DNA from: Cubamyces lactineus
Lineage: Eukaryota; Basidiomycota; Agaricomycetes; Polyporales; Polyporaceae
NCBI GenBank assembly: GCA_022376465.1
Contig: JACDTU010000001.1
Location: 868,001-932,000, forward strand
Direction: 5' to 3'
DNA length: 64,000 nucleotides
Within the stretch, counting starts at the first letter, position 1, and each line of letters opens with the position of its first letter. A model generated the notes under the pieces. That model worked only from the letters and a program-made list of their open reading frames with translations. It was not told the origin of the DNA and made no database searches. Below are positions 11,309-22,189 of the stretch, piece by piece. The translations under genes and the position numbers were made by a program.

Positions 11309-11740
11309 GTTGTATGTATGGGGTGCGAGCTGAAAGCCGCAACATGGCAGGTCTATATAGGGCCAGCGACCGCTACTGCGCTGGGGCTCGAAATCATCCG
11401 CATGAAGACGAAGATCTGATACGTTGGTCTATCGCCGTCTATTGAGCAGGTTTCGATACTACGTGGGGCCCCCATTACCTTCGGGTCCATATCATGCATA
11501 CCCTCATTTGGATCATTGGGCACGTCTGAAGAGCGTATACCCCAACGTTTCGTACACGCGCCGTATGGGGCAACCGCTAGGCTCCCGGTTCGACGCGCAA
11601 GCTCCAGTGACCTGAATAACGCTCGTATACCTCTCAGAAGCAGTCAAGCAAGATTGTGGAGACGCTGGAGTGCTTGATCACTGTATCATTCGCGATTCGC
11701 AAGTGGCTATACTACACGGATTTGGAAGGTGTCGATACTC
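11309..11740. other. intergenic between GST-1 and GST-2
   Basis: About 430 nt carrying the GST-1 promoter side; nothing else recognised. Confidence 0.45.
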
Positions 11741-12700
11741 TCAGACGGCTCGGCGTTGGAATAATGGGACCTTCTGCCCAATCTCCACTTGGTATTCCTG
11801 ACGACCATAGTCAGTCTCCGACGTCATGTACACAGTGGCAATGCCTCGAGTAACATGGAGACGCTTACGTCGCTGATCCAAGAAGTCTTGAAGCTCGGAC
11901 GCTCGCTGGCCTCCTGTACATACTGCCTGAGGCGCGCGAACCGCTTGCTCGCGAAAGCGTCGTGCATCGTCTTCTCGCCCTCCTCGTCGTAGTTCCCGAT
12001 GTCATGCTCAAGATAGAAGAATAAGCGAGCGAGGAAAGGAACCACCCCAATGTCCGCCATGGACCACTCTCCGATTGCGAAGCCGGTCGGAGGCAAGGTT
12101 GCTTGCAGCTTCTCGAGTCCCTGGAGCAGATTGTCGACAGGTTTGCGGTAGAGCAGGACGTCGATGAAGGGGTTGTTCACGTAGTTCTCGTATATGGCGA
12201 TGAACGTGCGCGCTTTGGCACGGAGGACGGGGTCGGCCGGGAGGAAGTTCGCCTCAGGGAAAACGTCGGCCAAGAACTCGAGTAGGGGCAGAGACTCGAA
12301 CAACTTCACCGACTCGTGTGAAGGCTGGTCAGGGGGGACATCTGGCCCTCCGAACGTTATTGCCGGGATCTGGAGCGTAGTCGGATGAGTCTCTGTACAA
12401 AGGATCCTTCACGATGCGCACCTTTCCCAGTGGGCTGACCGTAGAACGGAACCAATCTGGTTGATCGTGCGGCTTGATCTCGTATACTACATATTCCGCC
12501 CGGGCTTGCTCTAAAGCCATACGGACCTAGAATGCGTTCAGTGGGAGGCGCACACATACCCAGGCGTCCAAACGTACCCTCTGCCCATAGGGCGAGTACT
12601 AGCGAAACGAAACGTCAGAACGTGCAAAGAAACAGGTCCTCCGTTATCCTATTCGACTCACAGATGCGGTGTAGAGAGTAATACGTTGAGCAAATGGCAT
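11741..12700 (-). CDS. glutathione S-transferase, omega-like, tandem copy 2
   Basis: A 240-residue GST in five exons (12662-12700, 12578-12598, 12422-12526, 11869-12369, 11741-11797). It starts MPFAQRITLYTAS; a 21-nt exon then supplies the whole active-site segment YSPYGQR (Ser15-Pro16). VRMALEQARAEYVVYEI and the cis-Pro segment around GKIPAITFGG follow. The C-domain includes GEWSMADIGVVPFLARL. The last exon, joined across GTAAGC...CAG, adds EYQVEIGQKVPLFQRRAV and its stop, matching copy 3. Without that splice the frame would end 17 residues after the donor, but the conserved last exon in copy 3 argues for splicing. All features of a functional enzyme are present. Closest relative in the window is copy 3. 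Confidence 0.9.
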
Positions 12701-13189
12701 CTTTTTCCAGTACTGCTCAGGACGATCACTCGACAACAAAGGCCGAGCCTGCGCCTCTATATAAGTGACGGGCGGGCGCTGCGTCGTCTCCACGAAAGAT
12801 GGCCGACGTCAGTAAATCGAGCTCAGCAAGAGCCTGAGATTGGCCAAAGTCAAGGCTCAATACAGATCGCAGCGACCACCAACAGGCACAGCGCAGCTCT
12901 GTCCCTCGCATTGGGTGAAAGGTGCCAAGCAGCATTTGCGTGAGAGAGAATGTCGTGCTCACTGTCATGATGAGAGGCCCGCCACAGTGATTGAACGCAA
13001 TACAAGTACTGTGGCGGCGCCATGTCGCATGTACTCGTATTGCAATGAGCCGGAAACCATACTGTCTACCCACACAGGCCAGGCAAGCGGCGTCTGAATA
13101 CATCCTAGAAGATCAATGATAGCGAAGCCTTTGTTACATCCAACGTACATGAAGAGTACAAGAGTCCGAGGCGCTGGGCATCACCATTT
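12701..13189. other. intergenic between GST-2 and GST-3
   Basis: About 490 nt containing the GST-2 promoter side and the GST-3 3' flank. No gene seen. Confidence 0.45.
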
Positions 13190-14149
13190 TCAAGCAGGCC
13201 GGCGTTGGAGTGCCGGATTCTTCCGGCCAATCTCCACTTGATATTCCTGTTAGGACAATCAACACCAATCGTATGTGCAGCAAGGCCTCGATGAGGAAGA
13301 CTCACATCGCTAATCAATGCAGCTTTGACGCTTGGGCGTTGACGAGCTTCCTGCACATATTGCTTCAGGCGCGCGAAGCGCTCGCCTGCAAATGCGTCGC
13401 GCAGCTTCTTTTCACCCTCTTCGTCGTAGTTCCCGATACCGGCGTCAAGATAGAGGAGCATGAGGGAGAGGAAGGGAATGACCGCTATGTCCGCGGTAGA
13501 CCATTGCCCGATCACGAAGCCAGTCGGGGGCAGAGCCGCCTGGAGCTTATCGAGCCCCTGAAGCAGGCCGTCGACCGGCTTGTGGAAAAGGAGAACGTCC
13601 TTGTAGTGGACGTTGACGTAGTTCTCGTAAATGGCAATGAACGCACGAGCCTTGGCGCGGAGGATGGGGTCGGAGGGAAGGAGGTTCGCCTCGGGGAACA
13701 CGTCGACGACGAATTCGAGGAGGGGCAGAGACTCGAATAGCTTCACCGATTCCGGCGAAGGCTGTTCGGGAGGAACGTCAGGCCCTCCGAACGTGATTGC
13801 AGGGACCTGCGGGAGTGGTTAAACCCTATAAAGTGGCGGCTATGGCACGAACTCCTCGCAATGCGTACCTTTCCCAATGGGCTGATCTTGCGGTACCACT
13901 CCGGTCGATGGTGAGGGTTGACTTCGTGTACAACATAGTTCGCGTGCGCCTCCTCCAAAGCGATGCGGACCTGCAGCACAGGATGCATACGTTGAGCCTA
14001 AGGGAACATAAATGACTGGTATCCTGGCTTACCCTCAGGGCATACGGCGAAAACTAGTGAAAACAGCGTCAAGATCAAAATACGAAGACTCGATGAACAA
14101 TTTCACTTACATGCGCCATGTAGAGCGTGATACGGTCCGTGAATGGCAT
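13190..14149 (-). CDS. glutathione S-transferase, omega-like, tandem copy 3
   Basis: A 239-residue GST in five exons (14111-14149, 14033-14053, 13869-13970, 13306-13806, 13190-13246), the same plan as copy 2. The start is MPFTDRITLYMAH; the 21-nt exon encodes FSPYALR, again Ser15-Pro16 at the active site. Next come VRIALEEAHANYVVHEV, GKVPAITFGGPDVPP and the C-domain segment GQWSTADIAVIPFLSLM. The last exon encodes EYQVEIGRKNPALQRRPA. It is closer to copy 2 than to copy 1, so copies 2 and 3 split most recently. The three genes lie head to tail on the minus strand, each with its own upstream spacer, and are probably regulated separately. Exact GST subclass cannot be decided by eye. Confidence 0.9.
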
Positions 14150-14651
14150 GTTTGAAGAATCCTTGTCGAGGTGGATGGTCGCTAGAGACTGCTGGGAATG
14201 CTCCTCTTTATAGGATTCGAGCTAGTGAGCCAAGGCTACTACCGCGCCACATCCACACCGTGGCAGGCGAATCATCTGCCAAGCGAAGCCCCACTCGAAG
14301 TAGTAGCATCCGAAGTGTGAATGAATCAACGAAGGCGAGTGGTGTAGTAACGGTCCGAGATCACAGCACACTGCGGCGAGGTACCAACGCGGCGCGGATC
14401 GCCCTTCGTACAGCAGGACTCCGTCGATCAAGACGCTATGAGTCAGTGCAGATTGCAGTGCCCACGCAAGACTCGAAGAAGGTAGTTTGACATGTTGCGT
14501 ATGACTCAGATCTATTTCGCGGCTAATGCGATCAATGCGGCGCTGGGAGATATTTTGATGAGTACACGATTTACAACACGATGACTGCTTGCCTAGTAAC
14601 CCCAGAAGAGAATGTACGTATGTGTCTATGCTGTTAACAGTGTTATACTAT
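14150..14651. other. intergenic: GST-3 promoter / GMP synthetase 3' flank
   Basis: About 500 nt. A plus-strand open frame across it has no family features and I do not call it. Nothing else seen. Confidence 0.45.
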
Positions 14652-16816
14652 TCATAGCCATTCAACCGTCTGTGAGGTCGAGTCAGGAGTCAGCCATCAT
14701 CGCTCGACGTATGGCCGCAAGTGACGTACCGCAGGCGGCTTCGACGAAATATCGTACGTAACACGGTTGATGCCCGCAACCTCGTTCGTAATCCTCGAGG
14801 AGATACGGCGCAAAACCTCAGCAGGGAAGACGAACCTGTGGCGTAGTGAGTCATAAAGCGGGTGCGAGCGAGCAAAAGACTCACCAGTCGGCCGTCATGA
14901 AGTCTTCTGACTGAACAGCACGCAGCGCGATGACCTGCGGCACGACGATGAGCACCCTTGTAATCACCGTGCGCATCGGGGCCTCGAACGCACCTGTTCG
15001 TATGTCCGTGCATCGCCCATGACACCAACTGCCTTGACGGGCAAAAGCACAGCGAAGGCCTGGCTAATCTGGTTGTACAGACCAGCCTTGCGGATCTCCT
15101 CGATGTAGATGTTATCCGCCTGCTGGAGAATCTTAACCTGGTCGCGTGTGACGGGGCCAAGGATCCGAATAGCCAAACCAGGACCAGGGAAAGGATGGCG
15201 TTGAACAAGGTGATCGGGGATGGAGAGGAGACGGCCAAGGGCACGAACTTCATCTAAAGGTGATATGGTCGTAAGCAACACCGGCACATACCAGAACTTA
15301 CGGCTGACCTTTGAAGAGCTCGCGCAGAGGCTCAATGAGCTTGAGCTTCATGTCCTTAAGTAGACCACCAACGTTGTGGTGCGTCTTGATCGTTGCGCTC
15401 GGGCCCTTGAAACTGATGCTCTCAATGACGTCGGGATAAAGGGTGCCCTGGAGAAGCCACTCGATCTTGCCCTTCGCCTCTCCACCACGCGCCTCCTCTG
15501 CCTCGGCAGCCGCTTCGATCTTCGCTGCCTCTGCCTCGAACACATTGATGAATGTGTTTCCGATGATCTTACGCTTCTGCTCAGGGTCTTCGACACCCTC
15601 CAGGCGGGAGAGGAAGAGGTCGGACGCGTCGACAACGGTGAGGTTCACTCCGAGGTCCTTGTTGAGCATCTCGTGAACCTGCTTCGCCTCGTTAAGACGA
15701 AGCACGCCGTTGTCGACCATGATTGCGTGGAAGCTAGGATAACAGCATCGGTGAGCTGTAGCGCACGCAAGAAGTGGTGTGATCTTACCGGTCACCGATG
15801 GCTTCGTGCATCAATTTCGCGGCGACCGAGCTATCGACACCGCCGCTTACGGCTCCAATGACACGACCCTTAGGCCCGCAAATTTCGCGGATGCGAGCAA
15901 TTTCTTTGCCAATGAATTCTTCCTATATGACGAATGAGTGAAAAGATCAATGGGCTAATCCAACTCGAGACTCTGACCATCGTCCAGTGCTGTCTGCAAC
16001 CACAGATACTGACGACAAATCTTGAGATAACCTCCTTGCCACGCTTGGAATGGGTGACTTCCGGGTGGAATTGGATTCCATAAAATGGCTTGGTGTTGTG
16101 CGCAATGGCAGCGTATGGTGCGGTGCTTGTGCGGCCAATGATATGGAAGTCCGGAGGCAACTCTGAGAGCTGATCTCCATGCGACATCCAGACCTAGCAA
16201 ATAGACAGTGAGTAAAGGAGGGAGTTGCTCGAGATCAAAACGCACCTGGAGTTCATCACCCAGGCCCTCGAAGAGCGCATCCGCACCCTTGCTCTCTCCA
16301 CCAATCTTCGAGATCTGGACCTGAGCAAAGCCATATTCGCGATGTTCGCATTTTGCGACCTTGCCCTTCATGTTCCATGCCATTTCCTGCACAGCATTTG
16401 ATCAGTCGTCATCAACATGCTATGGATCGACTCACGTACCTGGAGACCATAGCATATGCCAAGGACTGGTACTCCGAGCTCAAAGACTTCAGGGTCAACA
16501 TGTGGCGCTTCTTTGTCATACACACTGTATGGCGATCCGGAGAGGATCACGCCTGGACATTCATTGAGAATCTGGTTGCTGCATCAACTCGGCAGTTGCG
16601 GTGATTACCTTTTGGCTTGAAGTTGAGATCCTTAATCTTCTGGGTGCATGGCATGAGCTCGGCGTAGACGTTCAGTTCACGACATCTTCTGGTGATCAGA
16701 TGGCTGTACTGTATACACGAGCTTTAGCTACGTTCGCGACTACGGTGCGACTGCCATACTTGAGAGCCGAAATCCAGGATGAGGATCGTGTCAAACTGGT
16801 CGTGTATTTCAGCCAT
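14652..16816 (-). CDS. GUA1: GMP synthase (glutamine-hydrolysing)
   Basis: Last step of GMP synthesis: XMP + ATP + glutamine to GMP in the cytosol. It has 539 residues, the usual length, in 11 exons: 16760-16816, 16609-16708, 16440-16552, 16246-16386, 15978-16193, 15789-15922, 15309-15733, 14994-15253, 14885-14934, 14730-14835 and 14652-14669. The class I amidotransferase domain begins at [17 protein letters not shown]; its nucleophile Cys is in VLGICYGLQ (about residue 86) and its His/Glu are in GIQFHPEV (about 180). The ATP-pyrophosphatase P-loop [10 protein letters not shown] lies near residue 235. The C-terminal dimerisation domain carries [11 protein letters not shown] and ends with a short exon encoding TVEWL. 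All motifs are intact. A single essential housekeeping gene with no functional link to its neighbours. Confidence 0.97.
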
Positions 16817-17246
16817 TGCAGGAGAGCGCGAAAGTGAGGGCGAGAGGAACGAAAGCAGACGACCACTGCGCTCAGGCTAGTCAAGGACGGAGACTAGCAG
16901 ACAATTTGCAGATAAGATAGGCGCACATGGCTTATCTGTCTTTTGGGCGCTTCATGTTTCTGGGACTTGCTTTGCCAGCGATCGTCGTCGTTCGTCTTCA
17001 CCAACGTCTCCAAAACCCGCCTCTCATCGTTCAACCACGACCGCTATATCTGTATGATGTCCGGGCGAAATCCATCTAACCGCCGAAAGAAGTGTCGTAC
17101 GCCCTTGTCGGCATACACTGGCTCGCTGCGCTGGCCGTCCAACCACGGACGTTCTACGGAAACCTCTTGCCAGTATATATTCCAAGGACTTTGGAGCGGT
17201 GCGGTACGTGATTATAACAGGAAAAAGCATCGCTGTGGCGTCGTTA
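16817..17246. other. intergenic: GUA1 promoter / hydrolase 3' flank
   Basis: About 430 nt upstream of GUA1. No coding signal seen. Confidence 0.45.
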
Positions 17247-18185
17247 CTAGCCCAAGAACTCTCCTATAACCTTCATATATCTATCCCTTTCCTCCCAAAA
17301 CGGAGTGTGGCTCGAATTCTCGAACGTGATCCACTTTGCGCCCGGTATGTTGTCTGCAAAGGGCTTCGTCGTGAAATCCTGTGCTATGTCGTATCGGCCA
17401 TTGATAACGAGCGTCGGCACATCGACTTGATGGAGGCGGTCTACGATGGTCCATTCATCGAGGATACTAGGACAGGTGAGTTTGTGTCCCATAGCACACG
17501 AGGACCTCAAGGACAATACTTACGGCGCCTTATCCACAGTGCGGTCGGCATTCTCGCCGTATATGAGAAGGAGCGAATACTCCAGCTCTTTCGGGAAGGG
17601 CTTTACCCGGCAGCCATGCACGGCGTACACCTCCAGCCGCGCTTTCCAGTATCGCTCCCGGTCCTCGAACCCCTTCTTAAATGCCTCTTTCACTTCGTCA
17701 GAGAACTTCGAGACTAGCTCCTTCGCGGACTCTGCCCATAACGCGATCGACGCCGGTGAGTCCGAGATGACGAGCCGGCGGAGGCCAGGGGGGTGCCTCC
17801 GGACCACGAACTCTGGAGACATCATCCCTCCCCAGGAGTGCCCAACGATGTGGTATTCGTCCTGAATCCGGAAGTGCTTGAGGAGGTTCTCGAGTTCGTC
17901 GAGGAAGAGGTCGATAGTCCAGAACGTAGGTGGCTTGTCGGGCAAGTGAGTCGAGCGCGCATTGCCGATCTGGTCGTAGAAGATGACAGGGTATCCTTGC
18001 TCCGCAAGATCGGCTAGGGGAAGGACATAGTCATGAGAGAGGCCAGGTCCCCCGTGGAGTACGACTACGGGTGTGCGGGTCCGCTTCTCGAGGTCGCCGA
18101 AGACCTTGTAATAAGTCTGGTAGGTCTCCCCGTGGTAAGGGAAGTCGACGAAGCCGTCTCGTACTGTAATGGCAGAGTGGGCCAT
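17247..18185 (-). CDS. proline-iminopeptidase-like alpha/beta hydrolase (S33)
   Basis: A 293-residue serine hydrolase in two exons (17524-18185 and 17247-17466). It resembles fungal prolyl aminopeptidase / L-amino-acid amidase proteins, which cleave N-terminal residues or amino-acid amides. Visible features are the oxyanion-hole motif VVLHGGPG (His44), YDQIGNARSTHLPDKP, the nucleophile elbow GHSWGG (Ser117), a probable catalytic Asp in INGRYD (about 246) and a His in SSHTPFWEE. There is no signal peptide, so it is probably cytosolic. The cap just before the intron (ELEYSLLLIYGENADRTV) departs from the usual family pattern, and the segment between cap and ILDEWTIVDRL is shorter than I would expect. 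A missed small exon or a real divergence is possible there. Confidence 0.88.
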
Positions 18186-20464
18186 CTTGGTATGGACTTC
18201 AGTGATGTCGTCGTCCTTTGCAGCTCAGGACAGAATGGGTCGCAGTTCAACGCGATGATCGAGCTTGATGCTGAAGGGCGATGTGGGACTTTAGTACGTG
18301 CAAACTCGTTGCGCCCTGAATATATGGTCCCAGCACCCTGATTCAATCAATTTGAACTTTGAACACACGTCCACAGCGCTGATTTCTAGTTGGAACATGA
18401 TGATGAACTATCGATTTCGCTGACTTCCTCAGACCGCTCAGTGATCATACCGGCGCAAGGTGCACCAAACGCCGCATCAGGTGGGTTCCGATGGTGTCTG
18501 ACTTTGCAGAACATCCATCAGCGACTGGGGCTTCGATCCACATGCTACGGGCGTGGGCGCTGGTGAGTGCACATGCATAGGTCCGTTGACTCGCAGCTCA
18601 ACGATCACATAGGGAGTTCGGATGAGAGGACAGAAAACATAGTCCCCAGGTCTCGCAGGGATCGTGGACGATTGTCTTCCCCATGACGTTTTCATAGTCG
18701 CGTCAATAATGTACCGCCGCGGAGTGCGGGATGATTTTCAACCACTGCTAGACCAGATATCTGGTCTAGATTAAGAAGTCGTTCCGCCATTCGTCGGACC
18801 ATCGCCCGGAGTCTGTTCAATTTACGAGGCTGAGCTGTGTACTACCCGACCTCAAGATAGCGCATTCGCCATGGATATTACATCGGAATTCCGGAAGGAG
18901 GTAACAGCACCAGCCCTCACTCGCTCTGAGCACTAGGTCAATTCGAAGCGGGCGTATGCACATGCACATTGTAGTCCCGACGCGGAGCCCACAGATAAGG
19001 TTGATATTTGGGCCGACTGCCTTCGCGATATGTCCAAGTCGTCTGGGTGAAACCTGTTGGTGAAGGGTCACGGACCCAGTACGTTCGTCCCGAAGGGTTC
19101 CCTGCGAGATGACACTCTCGTTCCTCGGCGACCCGCACACAGAAGTTGATTAAACGCAGGCGTTTGTGCACAATCCCTCTATAATTCTCGGGGATGGAGA
19201 ATAATATGTTGAATTGCAGCGCGGATAGCTTCAGTCTCCTCGTAGAGAATATCGGAGCATGGTGACCTGTTCTCGTCGCCGTACCGCTTCTATCCGACCG
19301 TCCTACTTGCTACGCGCGAGAGACATTGGGACTTGGGGCCAAGGCGTTGCCCTACTAGTACAAGCAAAGAGGTCCCTCCTCGGCACAAACAAGTTCTACC
19401 GATCGCCACGCACATGTACTCTTCGTGCGCACCCACGGATGTCATCAAATGTGACATTACGGACACACGGCCCACATCGTTCTCCGCGTCGTACAGATCG
19501 ACCGCGACGAGTAGTACTAGGTCAATTTGGTAGGCTCAGGTTCCACCTGAGTAAAACGGGGGAGTGTACGCTTGCATTACGCCGATTGTATTACCGTGAC
19601 GTCCGGACTAGGATCGCCGGCTTCGTCGTATTCAGGGACAGGGTCTTGCTTAGGCGCCATGCTGTCTTGTTCCAACCTGAGGTGTAAAAATAGTCTTCGG
19701 AGACCATCGTAATTCTCTCGAGGAGCTTGGCTGCAGCGCTAACCTACTGCACCCATGACAGCTCCAGCGATGACAAGAGCGGGGAACACAAATGTTGGCC
19801 GAGGCGGACGACAGCGAGCGGTCCCTTGAACGAGGACTGAGCTCCGTCATGTGCACCATTTGCTGTCCGTGAATGTGAGAACAATCATGGAGGTTGATAC
19901 GAAGCGGGGCAAGCCGCTGTCAAGACTGTTCGCAACATGAGTGTTGGCAGAGCCGCTCTCGATGAATGTGACATGACATTCCCACCTTATCATGTTGACG
20001 GAGGTCTCGTTTACGGTGTTACCGGACACTGTCTGCGAAGTTCAGGAGTTCGATATGCTGATTCTGCTAGCTGTGACCGGCGCAAGTGGCTCTCCAAGAA
20101 AGCGGCCGGAAATGCCTGTTCTTCGTCATCGTTGGGCAGAACGTCTCCAGTTTAGGGCCAGCCGAGCGAGGTGCAATTGTGGTACGCGGAACCTAGATAC
20201 TTGACGGCTTTGTTTGGCAGTGCTAGACGAGGAACGAGTTCGGTCAAGCGAATGTGCGGAGGTCATATCCAAGTTCGTTACATGCGAGGCACAGACAAAT
20301 CGACCCCAGCCGACGTCAAGGTTCGGCGCCAGGAGGGAGGTACAGCTTGTCAAGCATCCTGGTTTGTCGGACAGTCAATGGGGCACGCACCACATCCGCT
20401 GCTCAGCTTCACGACGTTGTCGACGAAACGGTGGAAGTAGAGGACTAGATAGCGCCGGTAGGAG
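18186..20464. other. long spacer with perfect palindrome and duplicated segment A
   Basis: About 2.3 kb with no supportable gene. It holds the hydrolase promoter, a 22-bp perfect palindrome at 18748-18769 and, from about 19,740, the first copy of a segment duplicated near 21.4 kb. A minus-strand open frame at 18938-19171 was considered and not called. Confidence 0.4.
18748..18769. repeat. 22-bp perfect palindrome
   Basis: CTAGACCAGAT followed directly by its reverse complement, with no spacer. It could be a dimer binding site or a hairpin. It is not inside any gene I can call. Confidence 0.6.
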
Positions 20465-20470
20465 ATATAA
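20465..20470 (+). promoter_or_regulatory. TATA box of family A copy 2
   Basis: TATAAG inside gagatataagagctgc, about 100 nt before the ATG. The aligned position in copy 3 reads gagcataaaagctgc (22091-22105), so the element is conserved across the duplication. Confidence 0.5.
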
Positions 20471-20564
20471 GAGCTGCTCCGTTTTTCTTGGAGCTCATCA
20501 TCAGCTCGCTGAAAACTCAGAAAGCAGTCAAAGCACTCTTCTACAACCTCGCACATACCTCGCT

Positions 20565-20782
20565 ATGCAGATCTTCAACAAGGTCCTCGTCCTCGTCGCT
20601 GTCTTCGTCGCGTTCGCCGCTGCTACCCCCATCGCCGAGGGTGAGTGCAACGAACGTTACACAACGTTTGGTAGGCGGCTACTGACGACTGTCTTCTGTC
20701 TTTCATGATAGTGGGACCGATCGCCGACTGCACGTGCAGTGGCAAGAGCTGCGCTTGCAGCGACCCTGCCTGTAAGTCCTGA
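20565..20782 (+). CDS. small secreted Cys-rich peptide, family A copy 2
   Basis: A 48-residue precursor in two exons (20565-20640 and 20712-20782), with a phase-1 intron (GTGAGT...GATAG). Signal peptide MQIFNKVLVLVAVFVAFAAA, predicted to end at AA-TP. The mature part contains DCTCSGKSCACSDPACKS: five Cys, the first four spaced CxC-x4-CxC. Nearly identical in exon 1 to copy 3, 1.6 kb downstream, and clearly related to copy 1 at 9.4 kb on the other strand. The CSG/CxC pattern recalls short fungal copper metallothioneins, but those lack signal peptides. No Kex2-type KR site is seen. Function unknown. Gene structure is well supported by the paralogue and by a TATA box about 100 nt upstream. Confidence 0.78.
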
Positions 20783-22189
20783 ACAATCTATGGTCATGGG
20801 TGTGGCAACGCTCACCTGCTCGTGCAGAAAAACATATTTGTCGAGTCGGCCCTTCTTCGGCCAAGGGTCATGTTGGAGGTTGGCGATGTATGACTCTCGG
20901 ATTGTAAATTTGGAGGGAATATAGTTGGTCCTATGTCGGGTCTATGCATACCTGGTGCCGAGCTTGATCACCTGCTTCTGAATAAGGATGAGGATGTTAT
21001 AGACTTTGGAGCGAGTTCCCGTACCTACTGGCGATAGAGCACTTGAATTGCATCGGAATCGGCGCAACAAGGAATGATTTGCACTCATATGATGCAAGAT
21101 ATCGTCAGTAAACCCACAACGTATATAGCGGCGCTCGTCGCGAGATAACGCCCTGGCATGAGAGGAAACAGCCACAGGCATGTCAAGAGGAGTAGTTGGT
21201 ACTTACAAGAATGTGTGCTCCCTCTCGGTGATAGTACACGTTGCCCTTGTAGAGAGATCAACGAAGACTCACATTGTGTCCAGAGCAATCGTGGTTGTCC
21301 GGCGACGTCTCGTCCCTACCATGCTGGCCACGTATGTGCGGCATGGCTCGTGCTGTGTGCACAACCACGGCATTCAATCGAAGCCATCACACCCATGATA
21401 GCTCTAGCCGTGATAGAATGAGGAGAACACTACCTTCGGCAGACAAGACGACGGCAAGCGGCCCTCTCGACAGGGCCTGGACCGTATCATGTGGGCCGTA
21501 TCGTGACGGGCGCAGGTTTGCGAGTGCGAAAATCTGTAAGAGCTCGTCTAGCGCGAGTTTGTCTATTCCTCAACCTCGTCAAGGCATGGGCTGCTGCATA
21601 ACCGCTCATGTCGAGTGCGACGTACCGTTCTCACATGGTCGCGCTGTTGTTTCCCGGGGACAGCGATATCACCGGCGGCATCCGTACTCATTCCAAAATC
21701 TTCATCCAAACCGCATGATAAGCCTTGACGAGGTGGAGGTCGCCTCCACCACCGTCACCTACCAGTAGGAATGTTAACCCGATGCAAACCCAAGGACAGA
21801 ACACATAGAGCATTCCAGCACACCTAGATTTTGAAAGAAGAAATGCACCCAAGGATACCAAGTATCTGGCCGCACCATCAGCAAAAGTGACACTATACCA
21901 GGGACGGAATGTTGGGCATGGGAAGACTCGGAAACAAACCTATCGGACGTCAAGGGCATCGTTGCTTATTCGGCGCCGCGAGGGATGGAGAACATGTCAT
22001 GCACCCTCGTTTGTCGGAAGCCTGAGGTGGAAGGGGTGCACACCGCATCGACAAGACAGTAAATGTGAAGGGCCGGAGAGCGCCGATGTAGAGCATAAAA
22101 GCTGCCTTGTACATCCCGGGGCTGCCTAGCTAATCATAAGCACATAAAGCACTCGGAACACTCGCCTACAACTTCGCACGTACCTCGTC
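20783..22189. other. spacer with decayed copy of the duplicated upstream segment
   Basis: About 1.4 kb. Around 21,390-21,480 the sequence resembles 19,740-19,830 (shared ...catgacagctccagc / ...catgatagctctagc blocks), each about 0.8 kb upstream of its peptide ATG. On the minus strand the 19.7-kb copy can be read as a hydrophobic tail (FPALVIAGAVMGAVG, then stop). The 21.4-kb copy has a 1-nt indel that breaks that frame. No intact gene called. Confidence 0.4.

Noticed and set aside
18938..19171. Minus-strand frame with GRTYWVRD and TTW, faintly like a WW domain
   Set aside because: The conserved first Trp and spacing of a WW domain are missing; no larger gene can be built around it.
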